Counted from the first letter of the stretch, positions 38,504 through 48,754 are shown. The stretch: 64,000 nucleotides of DNA from Nocardia bovistercoris (GCF_015674855.1 NZ_JADMLG010000005.1:186001-250000); one strand, 5' to 3'. Notes: generated by a model not told the origin, from the letters alone. Numbers and translations are program-made.

Positions 38504-39925
38504 TCACCGCCCGGCCTCCGGAGGTACCCCGGCATCATCGACTCGCTCTTCGGCACCACCCATGTCGGCACCGACATCACGGGCCGCACCACACCCCGCC
38601 GCACCACACCCCGCCGCACCACACCCCGCCGCACCACACCCCGCCGCACCACACCCCGCCGCACCACACCCCGCTACGCCGTCGCCGGCGTGCGGTTTCC
38701 CGCGCTGACCGGACTCCGACGGTCGCCGAGCACCGCGACCCCGATCGCCGATCCGACTCGCACCGCCTTCCTCACGACCGCGACCTTCGCTCGACACATC
38801 CCGCACCGCGAAACCACCGGCAGGCTCCGAAGCGGCAGCCCCGGCTCGATTCGCCTCGCCCATTTCATCGCCGGTGTGCGGCTTCCGGCGCTCACCGGAC
38901 TCCGACGGCCGCCGAGCACCACGACGCCGATCACGGGCACGGCCCGCGCCGCGTCCTTCGCGACTACGATCGTCCGCCCCGCTCGGCACCACCTGCGCCG
39001 CGACACCAGCGGGCGGCTCCGAGACGACATCCCCGGCTCGGTTCGCCTCACCTACCTCATCGCCGATACTCGACCTCCGATACTCACCGGACTCGGCGCT
39101 CGACCGAGCGCTGCGGCGTTGATCGCCGGTCCCGTCGCCACCGCCTTCTTCGCGGTCGCGACCGCCACCTCTGTGCGACTCGGCTTGCGCCGCGACACCG
39201 CCGGGCGGCTCCGAGGCGACAGACCCGGTTCGGTACCTGTCATCAGGTGAGCGTGGAGTCCGGGGTAGGGCGACGAATTCCCGTTGTCGTACCGCTGATT
39301 CGTCCACGCCGAGTTCCGAGCGTTGCCGCACGGTGGGCGATATTCGGGCGGGGAACACCGACCCGGAGCGGAATCGCGAGATCAGGTCCTCGGCTTGGGC
39401 GTGACCGCGCCGACCCCGGTGACGTGGCACCTCGACCAGCAAGGTTCGCACGGAAAGACCTTGTGCGACAGCTGCTTCCATTGTCGCCACGGCGACCGAG
39501 GGTGCGGCCGTGCGAGCGATGTCGACCACGGTGCGGGCCGGATCGGTGGTCAATGTGCCTCGGATCATGCCCAATTCGGCGGTGTCGAACCTGTCGCGAT
39601 GGACGAGTAGGTGACTGGTGCGCGATGCGCGGGCGCCGAGCACATGGGTGACCGGTGTGGCCTCGACGGCGAAACCGTGCAGCTCGGCGGCGGTGTCGTA
39701 GGCGGCGACCACCGAGACCAGGCCGGTGGCCAGTCGCGCGGCCTCGACCCGGAGTTCGGTGACCGGCGGCGTACTCGCCTCCCGGTAGACGCCGCGGAAC
39801 ACGCGGACCCATTCGCCCCGGTCGAGCAATAGCCGCATTTCCCCACGGGTGTATTCGCAGAGCACCTGCCACGCGGCGAACGCGCCGAATTGTTTGTCCC
39901 GTGCCTGTTGCAGTCCTGATCGCAT
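38504..39925 (-). CDS. AbiEi-type winged-helix protein with repetitive C-terminus
   Basis: A 473-residue frame in two halves. Residues 1-185 match the winged-helix/antitoxin-like N-terminus of AbiEi-family proteins (LQQARDKQFGAFAAWQVLCEYTRGEMRLLLDRGEWVRVFRGVYRE; TDPARTVVDIARTAAPSVAVATMEAAVAQG). In actinobacteria these usually end in a DUF559 nuclease-like domain. Here residues ~235-420 are instead three 62-64-residue repeats (GDEVGEANRAG...ARRPSESGER), followed by six AGCGA pentapeptides. The repeat part may be a true disordered tail or expansion past a lost nuclease end; codon use there is less GC3-biased. Two other frames are open across the repeats too. Coding is good for the first 185 residues and uncertain after. 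Confidence 0.7.
   Translation of the reverse strand: MRSGLQQARDKQFGAFAAWQVLCEYTRGEMRLLLDRGEWVRVFRGVYREASTPPVTELRVEAARLATGLVSVVAAYDTAAELHGFAVEATPVTHVLGARASRTSHLLVHRDRFDTAELGMIRGTLTTDPARTVVDIARTAAPSVAVATMEAAVAQGLSVRTLLVEVPRHRGRRGHAQAEDLISRFRSGSVFPARISPTVRQRSELGVDESAVRQREFVALPRTPRSPDDRYRTGSVASEPPGGVAAQAESHRGGGRDREEGGGDGTGDQRRSARSSAESGEYRRSSIGDEVGEANRAGDVVSEPPAGVAAQVVPSGADDRSREGRGAGRARDRRRGARRPSESGERRKPHTGDEMGEANRAGAAASEPAGGFAVRDVSSEGRGREEGGASRIGDRGRGARRPSESGQRGKPHAGDGVAGCGAAGCGAAGCGAAGCGAAGCGAAGCGAARDVGADMGGAEERVDDAGVPPEAGR
38586..38675. repeat. 15-bp tandem repeat, six copies
   Basis: GCACCACACCCCGCC repeats six times without spacers; the final base of copy 6 differs. On the minus strand it encodes AGCGA pentapeptides near the end of the AbiEi-like frame. 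Confidence 0.95.
38690..39245. repeat. Three-copy ~186-bp tandem repeat
   Basis: Anchors such as GGACTCCGACGG recur at 38711, 38897 and (diverged) 39089, spacings 186 and 192. Copies 1 and 2 are closest; copy 3 has drifted. The unit is a multiple of three, so three frames remain open. It forms the C-terminal half of the AbiEi-like frame. Confidence 0.85.
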
Positions 39926-40024
39926 GGTCCGAGTGTCGCCACCGACGAACCAGCGAAGCCCACGCCGACCTGGGAAAACACCAGACCTGTGGACAACCGT
40001 CCCCCTGTGGAGAACCGCCGGAAA

Positions 40025-41347
40025 CTACATGCCGACGACCTCGATGATGGGCGCGGGATAGTCCGCGACGCCACCCTTCTCGCGCCACGGCCGATGCGCC
40101 GACGCCCCCGGAAGATCGACGATCTCGGGCACCCAGCGCCGCACGTACTCGCCGTCGGGATCGAAACGCTCGGCTTGCCGCAGCGGATTCAAGACCCGGT
40201 TCGGCCTGGTGTCGGTACCGGTGCCCGCCGCCCACTGCCAGTTCATCTGATTGTTCGCGATATCGGCGTCGACCAGCCAGCGCAGGAAATGCTCGGCCCC
40301 GACCCGCCAGTCCACTCGCAGAGATTTCGCCAGGAAACTCGCGGCGATCAACCGGGCGCGTCCCGGCATCCAGCCTTCGGCGCGCAACTGCCGCATACCG
40401 GCATCGATGATGGGGTAGCCGGTGCGCCCGTCGCACCACGCCCGCACCGCACGCGGATCCTCGCGCCACCGGATGGACCGGTCGTGATAGTCGTGCCAGG
40501 CGATTTCGGGCCTGGCCGCGAGGAGTTGGTGGTTGAAATCCCGCCAGGCGAGTTGCCGCGCGTAGGCCGCGCCGCCTTCGTCGCCGGCGTCGACGCGGCT
40601 GAGCAGTTCGGCGGCGGACAGGCAGCCGAAATGCAGGTACGGCGACAGCCGTGAGGTCGCGTCCGCGGGCAGTTCGTCGTTGCGCGCGGCGTACTGCTCG
40701 ATCGGACCGGACAGCCACTTGTTCATCAGTTTCCGCCCGGTGGTCTCACCGCCGACCGAGAGCATGGGCGAGGCGTCGCCCGCGCTGATGTCGGCGGGTT
40801 TCGGCAGTTCGCCCGCGGCGATGCGCGGCATGGTCACGGCGGGCGGGCGGGCCAGCGGCGTACGGCGGTGCACCTGCGTCCAGCGGCGGTGGTACGGCGT
40901 GAACACGGCGAAATGGTCGCGACCGGTCGACGGCGTCACCGCGTCCGGTTCGACGGAGGTCACCGAGGCGCCGTGCACGCGCAGTTCGCGGTCGTCGCCG
41001 GCCAGCCGTTCGCGCAGCGCCTGCTCGCGCCGCCTGCTGTAGGCGCTGACATCGGCCGCGATGTGCACGGTTTCGGCGCCGACCCGCGCGGCGACCCGCG
41101 CCACTTCCTCGACCACGGAACCGCGCCGCAGCACCAGCTGTCCGCCCATGGCGCGCAGTTCGTCGTCGAGTTCGGCGAGTGCCGCTGCGAGGAACGCGGC
41201 GCGGTTCGGCGTGGCCGATCGCCCGGACAGGATCGCCTCGTCGAGGACGAACAGCGGCACGACGGCATCGGCGCGACATCCGGCAGTGAGCGCCGGATTG
41301 TCGCGCACCCGCAGGTCACGGGTGAAAAGTACGACCGCGACCGTCAT
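40025..41347 (-). CDS. phr: Deoxyribodipyrimidine photolyase
   Basis: A 440-residue FAD enzyme that splits UV-induced cyclobutane pyrimidine dimers using blue light. The N-terminal antenna domain (TVAVVLFTRDLRVRDNPALT) is followed by the FAD-binding helical domain with SRLSPYLHFGCLSAAELL, LAWRDFNHQLLAARPEIAW, GRTGYPIIDAGMRQL, ASFLAKSLRVDWR and NQMNWQWAAGTGTD. All are class I photolyase signatures. The ATG at 41347 begins the antenna fold; upstream in-frame sequence is rejected. Its upstream gap is unusually AT-rich and carries repeated CGATGCA motifs. Confidence 0.96.
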   Translation of the reverse strand: MTVAVVLFTRDLRVRDNPALTAGCRADAVVPLFVLDEAILSGRSATPNRAAFLAAALAELDDELRAMGGQLVLRRGSVVEEVARVAARVGAETVHIAADVSAYSRRREQALRERLAGDDRELRVHGASVTSVEPDAVTPSTGRDHFAVFTPYHRRWTQVHRRTPLARPPAVTMPRIAAGELPKPADISAGDASPMLSVGGETTGRKLMNKWLSGPIEQYAARNDELPADATSRLSPYLHFGCLSAAELLSRVDAGDEGGAAYARQLAWRDFNHQLLAARPEIAWHDYHDRSIRWREDPRAVRAWCDGRTGYPIIDAGMRQLRAEGWMPGRARLIAASFLAKSLRVDWRVGAEHFLRWLVDADIANNQMNWQWAAGTGTDTRPNRVLNPLRQAERFDPDGEYVRRWVPEIVDLPGASAHRPWREKGGVADYPAPIIEVVGM

Positions 41348-41663
41348 CGGATACCACCGGAGCCCACCTGTCGATCCATCGCGCTCGCACCTCTTCCATT
41401 CGGACCGTGCCACAAACCGAGGACCTCGCCCGTGCGGACCGCGCCGCGCACAGTGGGCGGCTCAGCCGTGTCGCGCGACGCGGACCGCACGGGCGACGCC
41501 GAGAGAATCCCTCATCCCAACGACAGCACCCATGGTAGCGCAAGAACGATGCATATTCGATGCAAACCGATCCAGAAGACTCTTCCGATCTAGACAGACA
41601 ATCCCAAACCACAGTTCAATCACGACAGACCGAGCAACACACGCATCGAAGATGCATCGAAAA
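41348..41663. other. Low-GC region upstream of phr
   Basis: About 316 bp from phr to the glmM stop. Between 41540 and 41663 GC drops to near half, well below neighbours. No gene is seen. It contains an inverted pair of CGATGCA double motifs (listed separately) and a 12-base match to a common sequencing-adapter end at 41580-41591. Confidence 0.6.
41547..41659. repeat. Imperfect 18-bp terminal inverted repeats around a low-GC core
   Basis: The left arm 41547-41564 reads CGATGCATATTCGATGCA; the right arm 41642-41659, read on the minus strand, is CGATGCATCTTCGATGCG, 16 of 18 matching. The 77-bp core has low GC. Each arm also contains TGCAT-N5-ATGCA dyad symmetry (41550-41564; one mismatch at 41642-41656), so they may be a pair of repressor sites or the ends of a tiny mobile-element remnant. 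No flanking target duplication was seen. Confidence 0.7.
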
Positions 41664-43040
41664 TCAAACGGAAGCGACCTGCTTAGCGAGATCATCGGCC
41701 AACTGCCGCGCCTGCGCGAGATCGGTCGCCTCGACCATCACCCGCACCAATTGTTCGGTACCGCTCGGCCGCAACAACACTCGACCTGATTCACCGAGCA
41801 TCCGCTCCGCCTCGCGCACCGCTTCCAGCACCTCGGGCGCCACGGCCACCGCGGCCTTGTCGGTGACCCGCACGTTCACCAACACCTGCGGCACCGTCGT
41901 CAACACGCTCGCCAGATCGGTGAGCCCGCGACCCGTGCGCGCCATCCGTGCCATCAATCGCAGCCCGGTGAGCACACCGTCGCCGGTGGTCCCGTAACCG
42001 GGCAACACGGTGTGCCCGGACTGCTCGCCGCCGAGCGTGAACTTCCCGCGCCGCAACTCCTCGAGCACATAGCGGTCGCCGACGGCGGTGGTGCGCAACG
42101 TGATTCCGGCCTCGCGCATGGCGATATGCAAGCCGAGATTGCTCATGACGGTGGCGACCAGCGTGTCCTGCGCCAGTTCCCCCGCCTCCCGCATGGCGAT
42201 CGCGAGAATCGCCATGATGGCATCGCCGTCGACCACGACGCCCGCCGCGTCAACCGCGAGACACCGGTCGGCGTCGCCGTCGAGCGCGAGCCCCAGATCC
42301 GCGCCGTGCTCGACCACCGCGCGGCGGACCTGATCCAGATGGGTCGAACCGCAGCCGTCGTTGATATTCAGGCCGTCGGGTTCGGCGTTGATGGCGATCA
42401 CCGTCGCGCCCGCCTCGCGCAATGCCGCCGGACCGACTTCGGAGGCCGCGCCGTGCGCGCAGTCCAGGACGACGGTGAGGCCCGTCAGATCCTCGCCGGT
42501 CGCCTCGACAAGGTGTTCCACATACCGCTCGTGGGTGCCCTCGACGCTGTACCGATCGGGAATGACCAGGCCGTGGTCGCGGGCGCCGGAGGCGTTGAGC
42601 ACCCGGCCGATGCCCGCGCCGGTCGGTCGATGCGAGGCGCCCTGGGCGATCACGGCCTCGATCCGGTCCTCGACGGCATCGTCGAGTTTGTGCCCGCCCG
42701 CGGCGAAGATCTTGATGCCGTTGTCCGGCATGGGGTTGTGCGAGGCGGAGATCATCACGCCGAGGCACGCGTCGTAGAGGCCGGTGAGGTAGGCGACCGC
42801 GGGCGTCGGCAGCACACCGACCGCGAGCACGTTCACCCCCGCGCCGGTCAGCCCGGCGGTCACCGCGGCCTCGAGCATCTCGCCGGAGGCGCGCGGATCG
42901 CGGCCGACCACGGCCAGCGCGCGCTTCTTGCCTCGACTCAGAATCTGCGCCGCCGCACCCGAAACGGCCAGCGCCAATTCCGGACCCAGCGAATCATTGG
43001 CCAGACCACGTACTCCGTCGGTACCGAACAAACGTCCCAT
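41664..43040 (-). CDS. glmM: Phosphoglucosamine mutase
   Basis: A 458-residue enzyme converting glucosamine-6-phosphate to glucosamine-1-phosphate for UDP-GlcNAc. The phospho-serine loop is [16 protein letters not shown], the metal loop is [14 protein letters not shown], and the sugar-binding loop [11 protein letters not shown] and C-terminal [15 protein letters not shown] phosphate site are intact. It starts [15 protein letters not shown], as in nearly all GlmM. It follows rpsI at about 180 bp on the same strand, as in mycobacteria. Confidence 0.98.
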   Translation of the reverse strand: MGRLFGTDGVRGLANDSLGPELALAVSGAAAQILSRGKKRALAVVGRDPRASGEMLEAAVTAGLTGAGVNVLAVGVLPTPAVAYLTGLYDACLGVMISASHNPMPDNGIKIFAAGGHKLDDAVEDRIEAVIAQGASHRPTGAGIGRVLNASGARDHGLVIPDRYSVEGTHERYVEHLVEATGEDLTGLTVVLDCAHGAASEVGPAALREAGATVIAINAEPDGLNINDGCGSTHLDQVRRAVVEHGADLGLALDGDADRCLAVDAAGVVVDGDAIMAILAIAMREAGELAQDTLVATVMSNLGLHIAMREAGITLRTTAVGDRYVLEELRRGKFTLGGEQSGHTVLPGYGTTGDGVLTGLRLMARMARTGRGLTDLASVLTTVPQVLVNVRVTDKAAVAVAPEVLEAVREAERMLGESGRVLLRPSGTEQLVRVMVEATDLAQARQLADDLAKQVASV

Positions 43041-43224
43041 TGTCGTCCCTCGTCACCCCTTCTTCGGGAATACAGCACGAGAGCAGGCGACCAGCGGTGC
43101 TGGAAGCCTGCTCTCGTACAGCTACCGCGCCGACAATACCGCCTCGGACGCGGCGGTCGAGACCGACCGCCGCCACCGACGACCCTCCAAGGGTGCCGGA
43201 TGAGGGGTGTCGACGATGCTGAAA

Positions 43225-43755
43225 TCAGCGCTTCGAGTACTGAGGCGCCTTACGCGCCTTCTTCAGACCGTACTTCTTGCGCTCGGTGGCACGCGGGTCA
43301 CGGGTGAGGAAGCCCGCCCGCTTCAGCGCGGGACGGTCGTCCGGGGTGACCTCGATCAGCGCGCGGGCGATGGCCAGGCGCAGCGCACCGGCCTGACCCG
43401 ACGGACCGCCGCCGACCAGGCGGGCGTGGATGTCGAAGGACTCGGTGCGCTCGACGGTAACCAGCGGGGACTTGACCAGCTGCTGGTGCACCTTGTTCGG
43501 GAAGTAGTCCTCGATGGTGCGGCCGTTGAGCACGAAGTTGCCGGAACCGGGCAGCAGGCGCACGCGGACGACGGCTTCCTTGCGGCGGCCGACGGTCTGC
43601 ACCGGGCGATCGATGACGATCGGGGCGAAGGTGGCGGGCTCGGCCTCGTAGCCGTACTCCTCCTCGACGACCTCGACATTGCCTTCAGCGGCACTGCCTT
43701 CACCGTCGAAGATCTCTTCGACGGCTTCTTCGGCGAATTCCTCGGGAGCGGTCAC
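43225..43755 (-). CDS. rpsI: 30S ribosomal protein S9
   Basis: A 176-residue ribosomal protein. The core (about 45-176) is standard: [33 protein letters not shown], ending [16 protein letters not shown], whose basic tail reaches the P-site tRNA. The acidic N-terminal extension ([32 protein letters not shown]) is typical of actinobacterial S9. The GTG start overlaps the rplM stop (GTGA), so the two are translationally coupled. Confidence 0.98.
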   Translation of the reverse strand: MTAPEEFAEEAVEEIFDGEGSAAEGNVEVVEEEYGYEAEPATFAPIVIDRPVQTVGRRKEAVVRVRLLPGSGNFVLNGRTIEDYFPNKVHQQLVKSPLVTVERTESFDIHARLVGGGPSGQAGALRLAIARALIEVTPDDRPALKRAGFLTRDPRATERKKYGLKKARKAPQYSKR

Positions 43756-44195
43756 TGGGCCACCTGCTTGATCTCGAACGGAATGGGCTGCTGAGCGATA
43801 TGCGGATGCGTGGGGCCCGCGTAGACCTTCAGCTTGCCCGCGATCGCGTTGCCGAGCTTGTTCTTCGGGATCATGCCCTTGACGGCCTTCTCGACCAGGC
43901 GGTCGGGACGGGTCTCCAGCACCTGACCGACAGTGCGCGACTTGAGGCCGCCCGGATGTCCTGAGTGGTGGTGGATCAGCTTGTCGGCCTTCTTGTTGCC
44001 CGAGATGGCGACCTTGTCGGCGTTGATGATGATGACGAAATCGCCGCCATCGAAGTTCGGCGCGTAGGTCGGCTTCGTCTTGCCGCGCAGCAGATTCGCT
44101 GCCTGAACGGCGAGACGGCCGAGCACTACGTCAGTGGCGTCGATGACGTACCACTTACGGGACACGTCACCCGCCTTGGGGCTGTACGTAGGCAC
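43752..44195 (-). CDS. rplM: 50S ribosomal protein L13
   Basis: A 147-residue ribosomal protein: [41 protein letters not shown], and the [13 protein letters not shown] and GMIPKNKLG motifs of L13. GTG at 44195 follows AGGGA at 6 nt; the longer in-frame extension has no family content. It is first in rplM-rpsI. Confidence 0.98.
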   Translation of the reverse strand: MPTYSPKAGDVSRKWYVIDATDVVLGRLAVQAANLLRGKTKPTYAPNFDGGDFVIIINADKVAISGNKKADKLIHHHSGHPGGLKSRTVGQVLETRPDRLVEKAVKGMIPKNKLGNAIAGKLKVYAGPTHPHIAQQPIPFEIKQVAQ

Positions 44196-44341
44196 AGTGA
44201 TTCCCTGTCTGTCGTCGGTGCTGCCGGCCGCGGCGCGCGATCGAGGATGTTCCCGGCGGCCGGTGGAGACCCGGGACCTCGATACAGCTCGCACGCCAGC
44301 GAGCCACGATACCAGGCGGGTATCGACACCTCGGAATCGGC

Positions 44342-45967
44342 TCAGATCTGAACCGGCGGCCCCGGATCGACCGCGTCCGGCGGGCCGGGAATCACGAAGC
44401 GCAGCGTGTCGACGCCGGGTTGCGCGCACTCCGGTTCGTCGCCCTGACGGCGCACCGAGACGATCCCCTGCGGACCCTCCGAATCGGCCCGTGGGGTCAG
44501 CGGACACGCGACCGACTCGTACGAACCGGCCAACTCGACCCGATCCGCGTCCGGCGACAGCGCCACGACGGCCAGCGCGACCGCGCCGACCACCGTGTGC
44601 GCACCGAACAGATTGTCCTTGAACTTGTTCCAGCGCTTGCCCTTGCGCGGCTGCTCGTCCTCGTCTTCGGGACGCACCGCACCGCTCTCGGCCCACCGGT
44701 CCCGCGGCGGACCGGCGGCCGGCGGACCGGCGGGCGGCGCGTACGGCGACGGTCCGGTTTGCGGATATCCCGGTCCGCTCGACCGCTCCTCGGGCTGACC
44801 AGGCGGGCGGGTGAATCGACTGCCGTACTCGGCGAGATTCGGCGGCAGACCGCGCGGCGGCTCACCCCTGGTGACCCGTGTGGTCGGCTCGTCGCCGGGT
44901 TCGGGCGGCGTCGTCGGATAGCCCGGTCCGTAGGTCACCACCGGGGCCGACGGCGGTTCCGAACCTCGAGGTCCCATCGGCGGCGCAGGCTGTACCGGCG
45001 GCGGCGCCTGGACCGGCGGCGCGGGCTGCGGCTCGACCGGCCCTCGCGAAACCGGCGCGACATCCTGACGCACCGGCTGCGCGGGCTCGACATGCCGACC
45101 GCTCGGTTCCTCCTCGACCGCCTCGCCATCGGTCACCAGCAGATGCGTCGCACCGAGCACCAGCGCGTGCATCGGATGGTCGGCGACCCGCAACCGGTGA
45201 CCGAGATGGTTCTGGAAGGCCAGCCGCAACGGATCGTTGAAACAGACATTGCCGCACAGCAGGACCGTCGAAGTGTCCGCGCCGATCGCGCGCGCCGCCG
45301 CCATGACCTCGATGACCACGTTGTCGGCCGAATGCGCGTCGCGCATGGCCTCCCCGGTGACCGGCACGTCCACCGATTCGGTCGGCTGCTCGTCGTCGCC
45401 ATGCACGGCCACCACGAGTACGGTGCGCCCGTCGGAGTAGACGCCGGTGGCGCCGATACCGCGCGGGTCGCGGGCATCAGGCGGAAGGACCAGGCCGAGC
45501 GCGCGCACGTAGCCGGACAGCGCGACGCTCTCGGGCAGCGGTTCCACCGTCACGTCCAACTGCTCGACCAGTTCGGCGTAGAGCTCGACCTTCTCGTCCG
45601 GCCAACCGTCCGGATACGGCAGCGCCACCACATCGGGTTTGCCGCGCAGATATTTGCCGACCGAGGCCAGCGGGTTGTACATGCGGGCGCGGAAGACCAA
45701 CTCGGCCGGCCAGGTGGCGCCCGCGACCACGATCTGGGAGTGGCCGAGGATATCGCGCACGTCGGCGATCGCCATCCCGAGATCCGGGCGCTGCCGGTCG
45801 ACGCCCGCGGTATGCAACCTGCCCGACGAATCGGCAAGCAGATACGCGGGCGGCGTATACGTTCCTTCCACCTGTACCGGGCGGATCGGTGTCCCCGCGC
45901 CCCCCGCAGCCACGGACACCACATCCCATCCGAGATGTACCGCCCCTACTCGCACCGTCACAGGCAC
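44342..45967 (-). CDS. Type VII secretion-associated protein (Rv3446c-like), long form
   Basis: A 541-residue protein of the type VII secretion-associated family. The N-terminal half is an ASKHA-like fold ([86 protein letters not shown]). A long Pro-rich linker with [10 protein letters not shown] and PYAPPAGPP repeats runs ~300-430. One transmembrane helix ([16 protein letters not shown], ~460-475) precedes an external tail with a Cys pair. In ESX-4 of M. tuberculosis such a gene lies between esxU and eccC4. A shorter paralogue lies at 59935-61380. The gene is upstream of rplM on the same strand with a 146-bp gap. Confidence 0.8.
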   Translation of the reverse strand: MPVTVRVGAVHLGWDVVSVAAGGAGTPIRPVQVEGTYTPPAYLLADSSGRLHTAGVDRQRPDLGMAIADVRDILGHSQIVVAGATWPAELVFRARMYNPLASVGKYLRGKPDVVALPYPDGWPDEKVELYAELVEQLDVTVEPLPESVALSGYVRALGLVLPPDARDPRGIGATGVYSDGRTVLVVAVHGDDEQPTESVDVPVTGEAMRDAHSADNVVIEVMAAARAIGADTSTVLLCGNVCFNDPLRLAFQNHLGHRLRVADHPMHALVLGATHLLVTDGEAVEEEPSGRHVEPAQPVRQDVAPVSRGPVEPQPAPPVQAPPPVQPAPPMGPRGSEPPSAPVVTYGPGYPTTPPEPGDEPTTRVTRGEPPRGLPPNLAEYGSRFTRPPGQPEERSSGPGYPQTGPSPYAPPAGPPAAGPPRDRWAESGAVRPEDEDEQPRKGKRWNKFKDNLFGAHTVVGAVALAVVALSPDADRVELAGSYESVACPLTPRADSEGPQGIVSVRRQGDEPECAQPGVDTLRFVIPGPPDAVDPGPPVQI

Positions 45968-46040
45968 AAGTGTGCCTGGTACCCGGGCGCGACGCTCGCG
46001 ATACCCGCCATCGCGAGGTCGTAGCCGTGCGGAGCCATCC

Positions 46041-48656
46041 TCACGCCGCGGACTTCTTCAAACGCAGCCTGGTCCACGTGATGACGGCGAGCAGCGCGGT
46101 GATCACCACGAGCAGCACGATGTTCAGCACCCAGGTCCCCGGCTCGTGATTCCACAGCGAGTCGTTCTCGGCGCGCAGGAACAGCGTCTTGATATCCACC
46201 GTCGAAGCGCCCGCCGCGTAACCCCAGCGGGAGGGGAACAGCCACGACACCTGCTCGAGCCCCGGCCGCCCGGTGACCGGGATGAGCCCGCCCGCCATGA
46301 CCAGCTGCACCATGATCATCACCACGAGCATCGGCATGACCTGCTCGTTGGATTTCGCGAGACTCGACAGCAGCAGACCGAACACCACGCAGCACACCGC
46401 CGTCAACGCGATGTCCAGATACAGTTCGGCGCTGCCCGACGGGATCACCGACCCCGCCCCCGGCGGCTTCTTGCCGACCAGGGTGATCCCGACCAGCACC
46501 GCCGACTGCAGGAAGGCGGTGATGCTGAACACCGCGATCTTGGCCAGCAGATACGACGACGGCAACAACCCGACCGCGCGTTCCCGTTGGAAGATGGTGC
46601 GCTCGCCGACCAGATCGCGCACCGTGAGCGTGGCGCCCATGAAGCAGGCGCCGAGGATCAGCACGACGAGCAACTGCTGCGCCTCGGAACTGATCGTCGG
46701 ACCCGGCTGCCCGGTGACCGGGTCCATCCGCAGCCCGCCCTCGGTGAACCCGTTCTTACCCGGCACCACCAGCGACAGCGCGCCGAGGATGAACGGAAGC
46801 ACCACGAGGAAGGCCAGATAGCCGCGGTCGGCGAAGATGAGCCGGATCTGCCTGCGCGCCAGCGTGGAGAACTGTTTGAAACCGGAAGCGTGCGGCGGGC
46901 TGCCCGAGGCGCCGGGTCGCGGTGGCGCGGGCGGCGGCGGAGGCGGGGTGAACGCCTGCCGCGAGCGATACGCGGCGAACGCCTGATCCGGGTTGGCGGC
47001 GACGATGCCGAAGATCTCGGCCCAGTCGCTTGTCCCCATGGCGCCGCCGACGCCCGCGGGATGGCCGCAGAAGGCGGTCTTGCCGCCGGGGGCGAGCAGC
47101 AGCACCTGATCGCACATGTCGAGGCAGGCGACCGAGTGGGTCACCACGATCACCACGCGACCCGCGTCGGCCAGTTCCCGCAGCATCACCATGACCTGGC
47201 GGTCCAGCGCGGGGTCGAGTCCTGAGGTCGGCTCGTCCAGGATGAGCAGCGACGGACCGGTGAGCAGTTCCAGCGCCACCGACGCGCGTTTGCGCTGGCC
47301 GCCGGAGAGTCGGTCGACCCTGGTGTCGGCGTGTTCGGTGAGCGAGAGCTCCTTCAGGACGCCGTCGATGACCTTCTGCCGGTCGGCCTTGGTGTTGTCC
47401 GGCGGCAGCCGCAGTTCGGCGGCGTAGCCGAGCGCCTGGCGGACGGTGAGCTGGCGGTGCAGCACATCGTCCTGCGGCACCATGCCGATGCGGGAGCGCA
47501 GCGCCTCGTATTCGGCGTGCAGGTTGCGGCCCTCGAAGGTGACGACGCCGCCCGACGGCTGGGTGCTGCCCGCGATCAGTTTCGACAGCGTGGACTTGCC
47601 CGCGCCGGACGGGCCGATCAGCGCGGTCAGGGTGCCGCGACCGGCCTGCATGTTCACATCGACCAGCAGCTGTTTGTTGCCCTCGACGGTGAACCCGACG
47701 CCGTGCACGTGCAGGCCCTGTTCGGCGACCGGCTTCTGCCGGTGCACCAGCGTGCCCTGCTGCACGACGAAGTCGACATTGCCGATGGTGACGATGTCGC
47801 GCTCGCGCAGCGGCGTGCGCTGCTGCCTCGTGCCGTTGACGAAGGTGCCGTTGGCCGATCCGAGGTCCTCGATCGTCAGCCCTTCGGCGGCCGCGACCAG
47901 TCGCGCGTGTTTGCGCGAGGCCAGCGGGTCGTTGACGACGATCTGGTTGTCGCTGGTGCGGCCGATGGCGAGGCCGCCGGGCGGGAGCCGGTCGGCGCGG
48001 GCGATGGGGCCCGTCGAGGCCCGCGCGCGCACCGGCGGCAGCGCGGAGGTGTCGGCCCGCGTCGTCATGTTCACGTTGTCCGGCTGCGGCACGGGTTGCT
48101 GCTGCGGCAACTGCCCCGATTGCCTAGGCAACTGACCGGACTGCTGCGGCGCCTGGCCGGGCTGGTGCGGAATCTGCCCCGACTGGTACGGCACCTGCTG
48201 CTGCGGCCCCGACTGCGGTGTGGGAGGCGCGGGCCGCTGCGGCGGCGTCGGCCGCTGCTGCTGTCCCTGGGGCGGCCGGTTGGGGTGCTGATAGTTCGGC
48301 CGCTGCGGCTGTGCGACCGGGGGTTGCGGTGCGCGGGTCTGCGGCGCCGAGGGCAGCAGATGCAGCAGCGGGCCGCTGATGGCGTCACCGAGACGGACCT
48401 GGGTCGGACGGTCGACCGCGACGGGCTGACTCAGCCGCCGCGCGTCCACGAAGACGCCGTTGGTGCTGCCGTTATCGGTCAGCACCCAGCCGCTGCCCTG
48501 CCAGGCGAGGGTGGCGTGCACCCGCGAGACCAGCGGGCTGTCCACGAACAGCGTGACCTCGGGCGCGCGGCCCATGGTGATCTTCTGGCTGGGATCGAAG
48601 ACCCGTTCGGTTCCATCATGGCGCACGGTGATGGTCTGCGCCCCCGGTGAAGACAT
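46041..48656 (-). CDS. FHA-domain ABC exporter (Rv1747-like)
   Basis: An 871-residue protein. FHA domain 1 (about 1-100) has ITMGRAPEVTLFVDSPLVSRVHATLAWQGSGWVLTDNGSTNGVFVD. A Gln/Pro-rich linker follows. FHA domain 2 (about 205-300) has GLAIGRTSDNQIVVNDPLASRKHARLV and DLGSANGTFVNGT. The ABC ATPase (about 325-560) has Walker A GPSGAGKST, signature LSGGQRKRASVALELL and LLILDEPTSGLDP. A C-terminal ABC-2 membrane domain has six hydrophobic helices (FADRGYLAFLVVLPFILGAL). FHA domains bind phosphothreonine; in M. tuberculosis the kinase PknF phosphorylates Rv1747. A Ser/Thr kinase gene is 8.4 kb to the right. The ABC-2 domain suggests cell-wall glycan or glycolipid export. Confidence 0.93.
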   Translation of the reverse strand: MSSPGAQTITVRHDGTERVFDPSQKITMGRAPEVTLFVDSPLVSRVHATLAWQGSGWVLTDNGSTNGVFVDARRLSQPVAVDRPTQVRLGDAISGPLLHLLPSAPQTRAPQPPVAQPQRPNYQHPNRPPQGQQQRPTPPQRPAPPTPQSGPQQQVPYQSGQIPHQPGQAPQQSGQLPRQSGQLPQQQPVPQPDNVNMTTRADTSALPPVRARASTGPIARADRLPPGGLAIGRTSDNQIVVNDPLASRKHARLVAAAEGLTIEDLGSANGTFVNGTRQQRTPLRERDIVTIGNVDFVVQQGTLVHRQKPVAEQGLHVHGVGFTVEGNKQLLVDVNMQAGRGTLTALIGPSGAGKSTLSKLIAGSTQPSGGVVTFEGRNLHAEYEALRSRIGMVPQDDVLHRQLTVRQALGYAAELRLPPDNTKADRQKVIDGVLKELSLTEHADTRVDRLSGGQRKRASVALELLTGPSLLILDEPTSGLDPALDRQVMVMLRELADAGRVVIVVTHSVACLDMCDQVLLLAPGGKTAFCGHPAGVGGAMGTSDWAEIFGIVAANPDQAFAAYRSRQAFTPPPPPPAPPRPGASGSPPHASGFKQFSTLARRQIRLIFADRGYLAFLVVLPFILGALSLVVPGKNGFTEGGLRMDPVTGQPGPTISSEAQQLLVVLILGACFMGATLTVRDLVGERTIFQRERAVGLLPSSYLLAKIAVFSITAFLQSAVLVGITLVGKKPPGAGSVIPSGSAELYLDIALTAVCCVVFGLLLSSLAKSNEQVMPMLVVMIMVQLVMAGGLIPVTGRPGLEQVSWLFPSRWGYAAGASTVDIKTLFLRAENDSLWNHEPGTWVLNIVLLVVITALLAVITWTRLRLKKSAA

Positions 48657-48754
48657 GCAGCGGATACTATGCCATCACCCGGACATCGGCGGTGCCCCCG
48701 ACGCGCCTTTTGTCCCGATCCGGCGACCGACGCGAACGAGATCTCCGGACGACC

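Noticed and set aside
37757..39250. 497-codon plus-strand frame over the 186-bp repeats
   Set aside because: It begins as a shadow of the ABC-F gene and continues only because the repeat period is a multiple of three.
39243..40718. 491-codon minus-strand frame
   Set aside because: It overlaps photolyase and the AbiEi-like gene in another frame and has a shadow-like Arg-rich composition.
41462..41695. 77-codon minus-strand frame in the low-GC island
   Set aside because: No ribosome site or family match; it overlaps the end of glmM and the inverted repeats.
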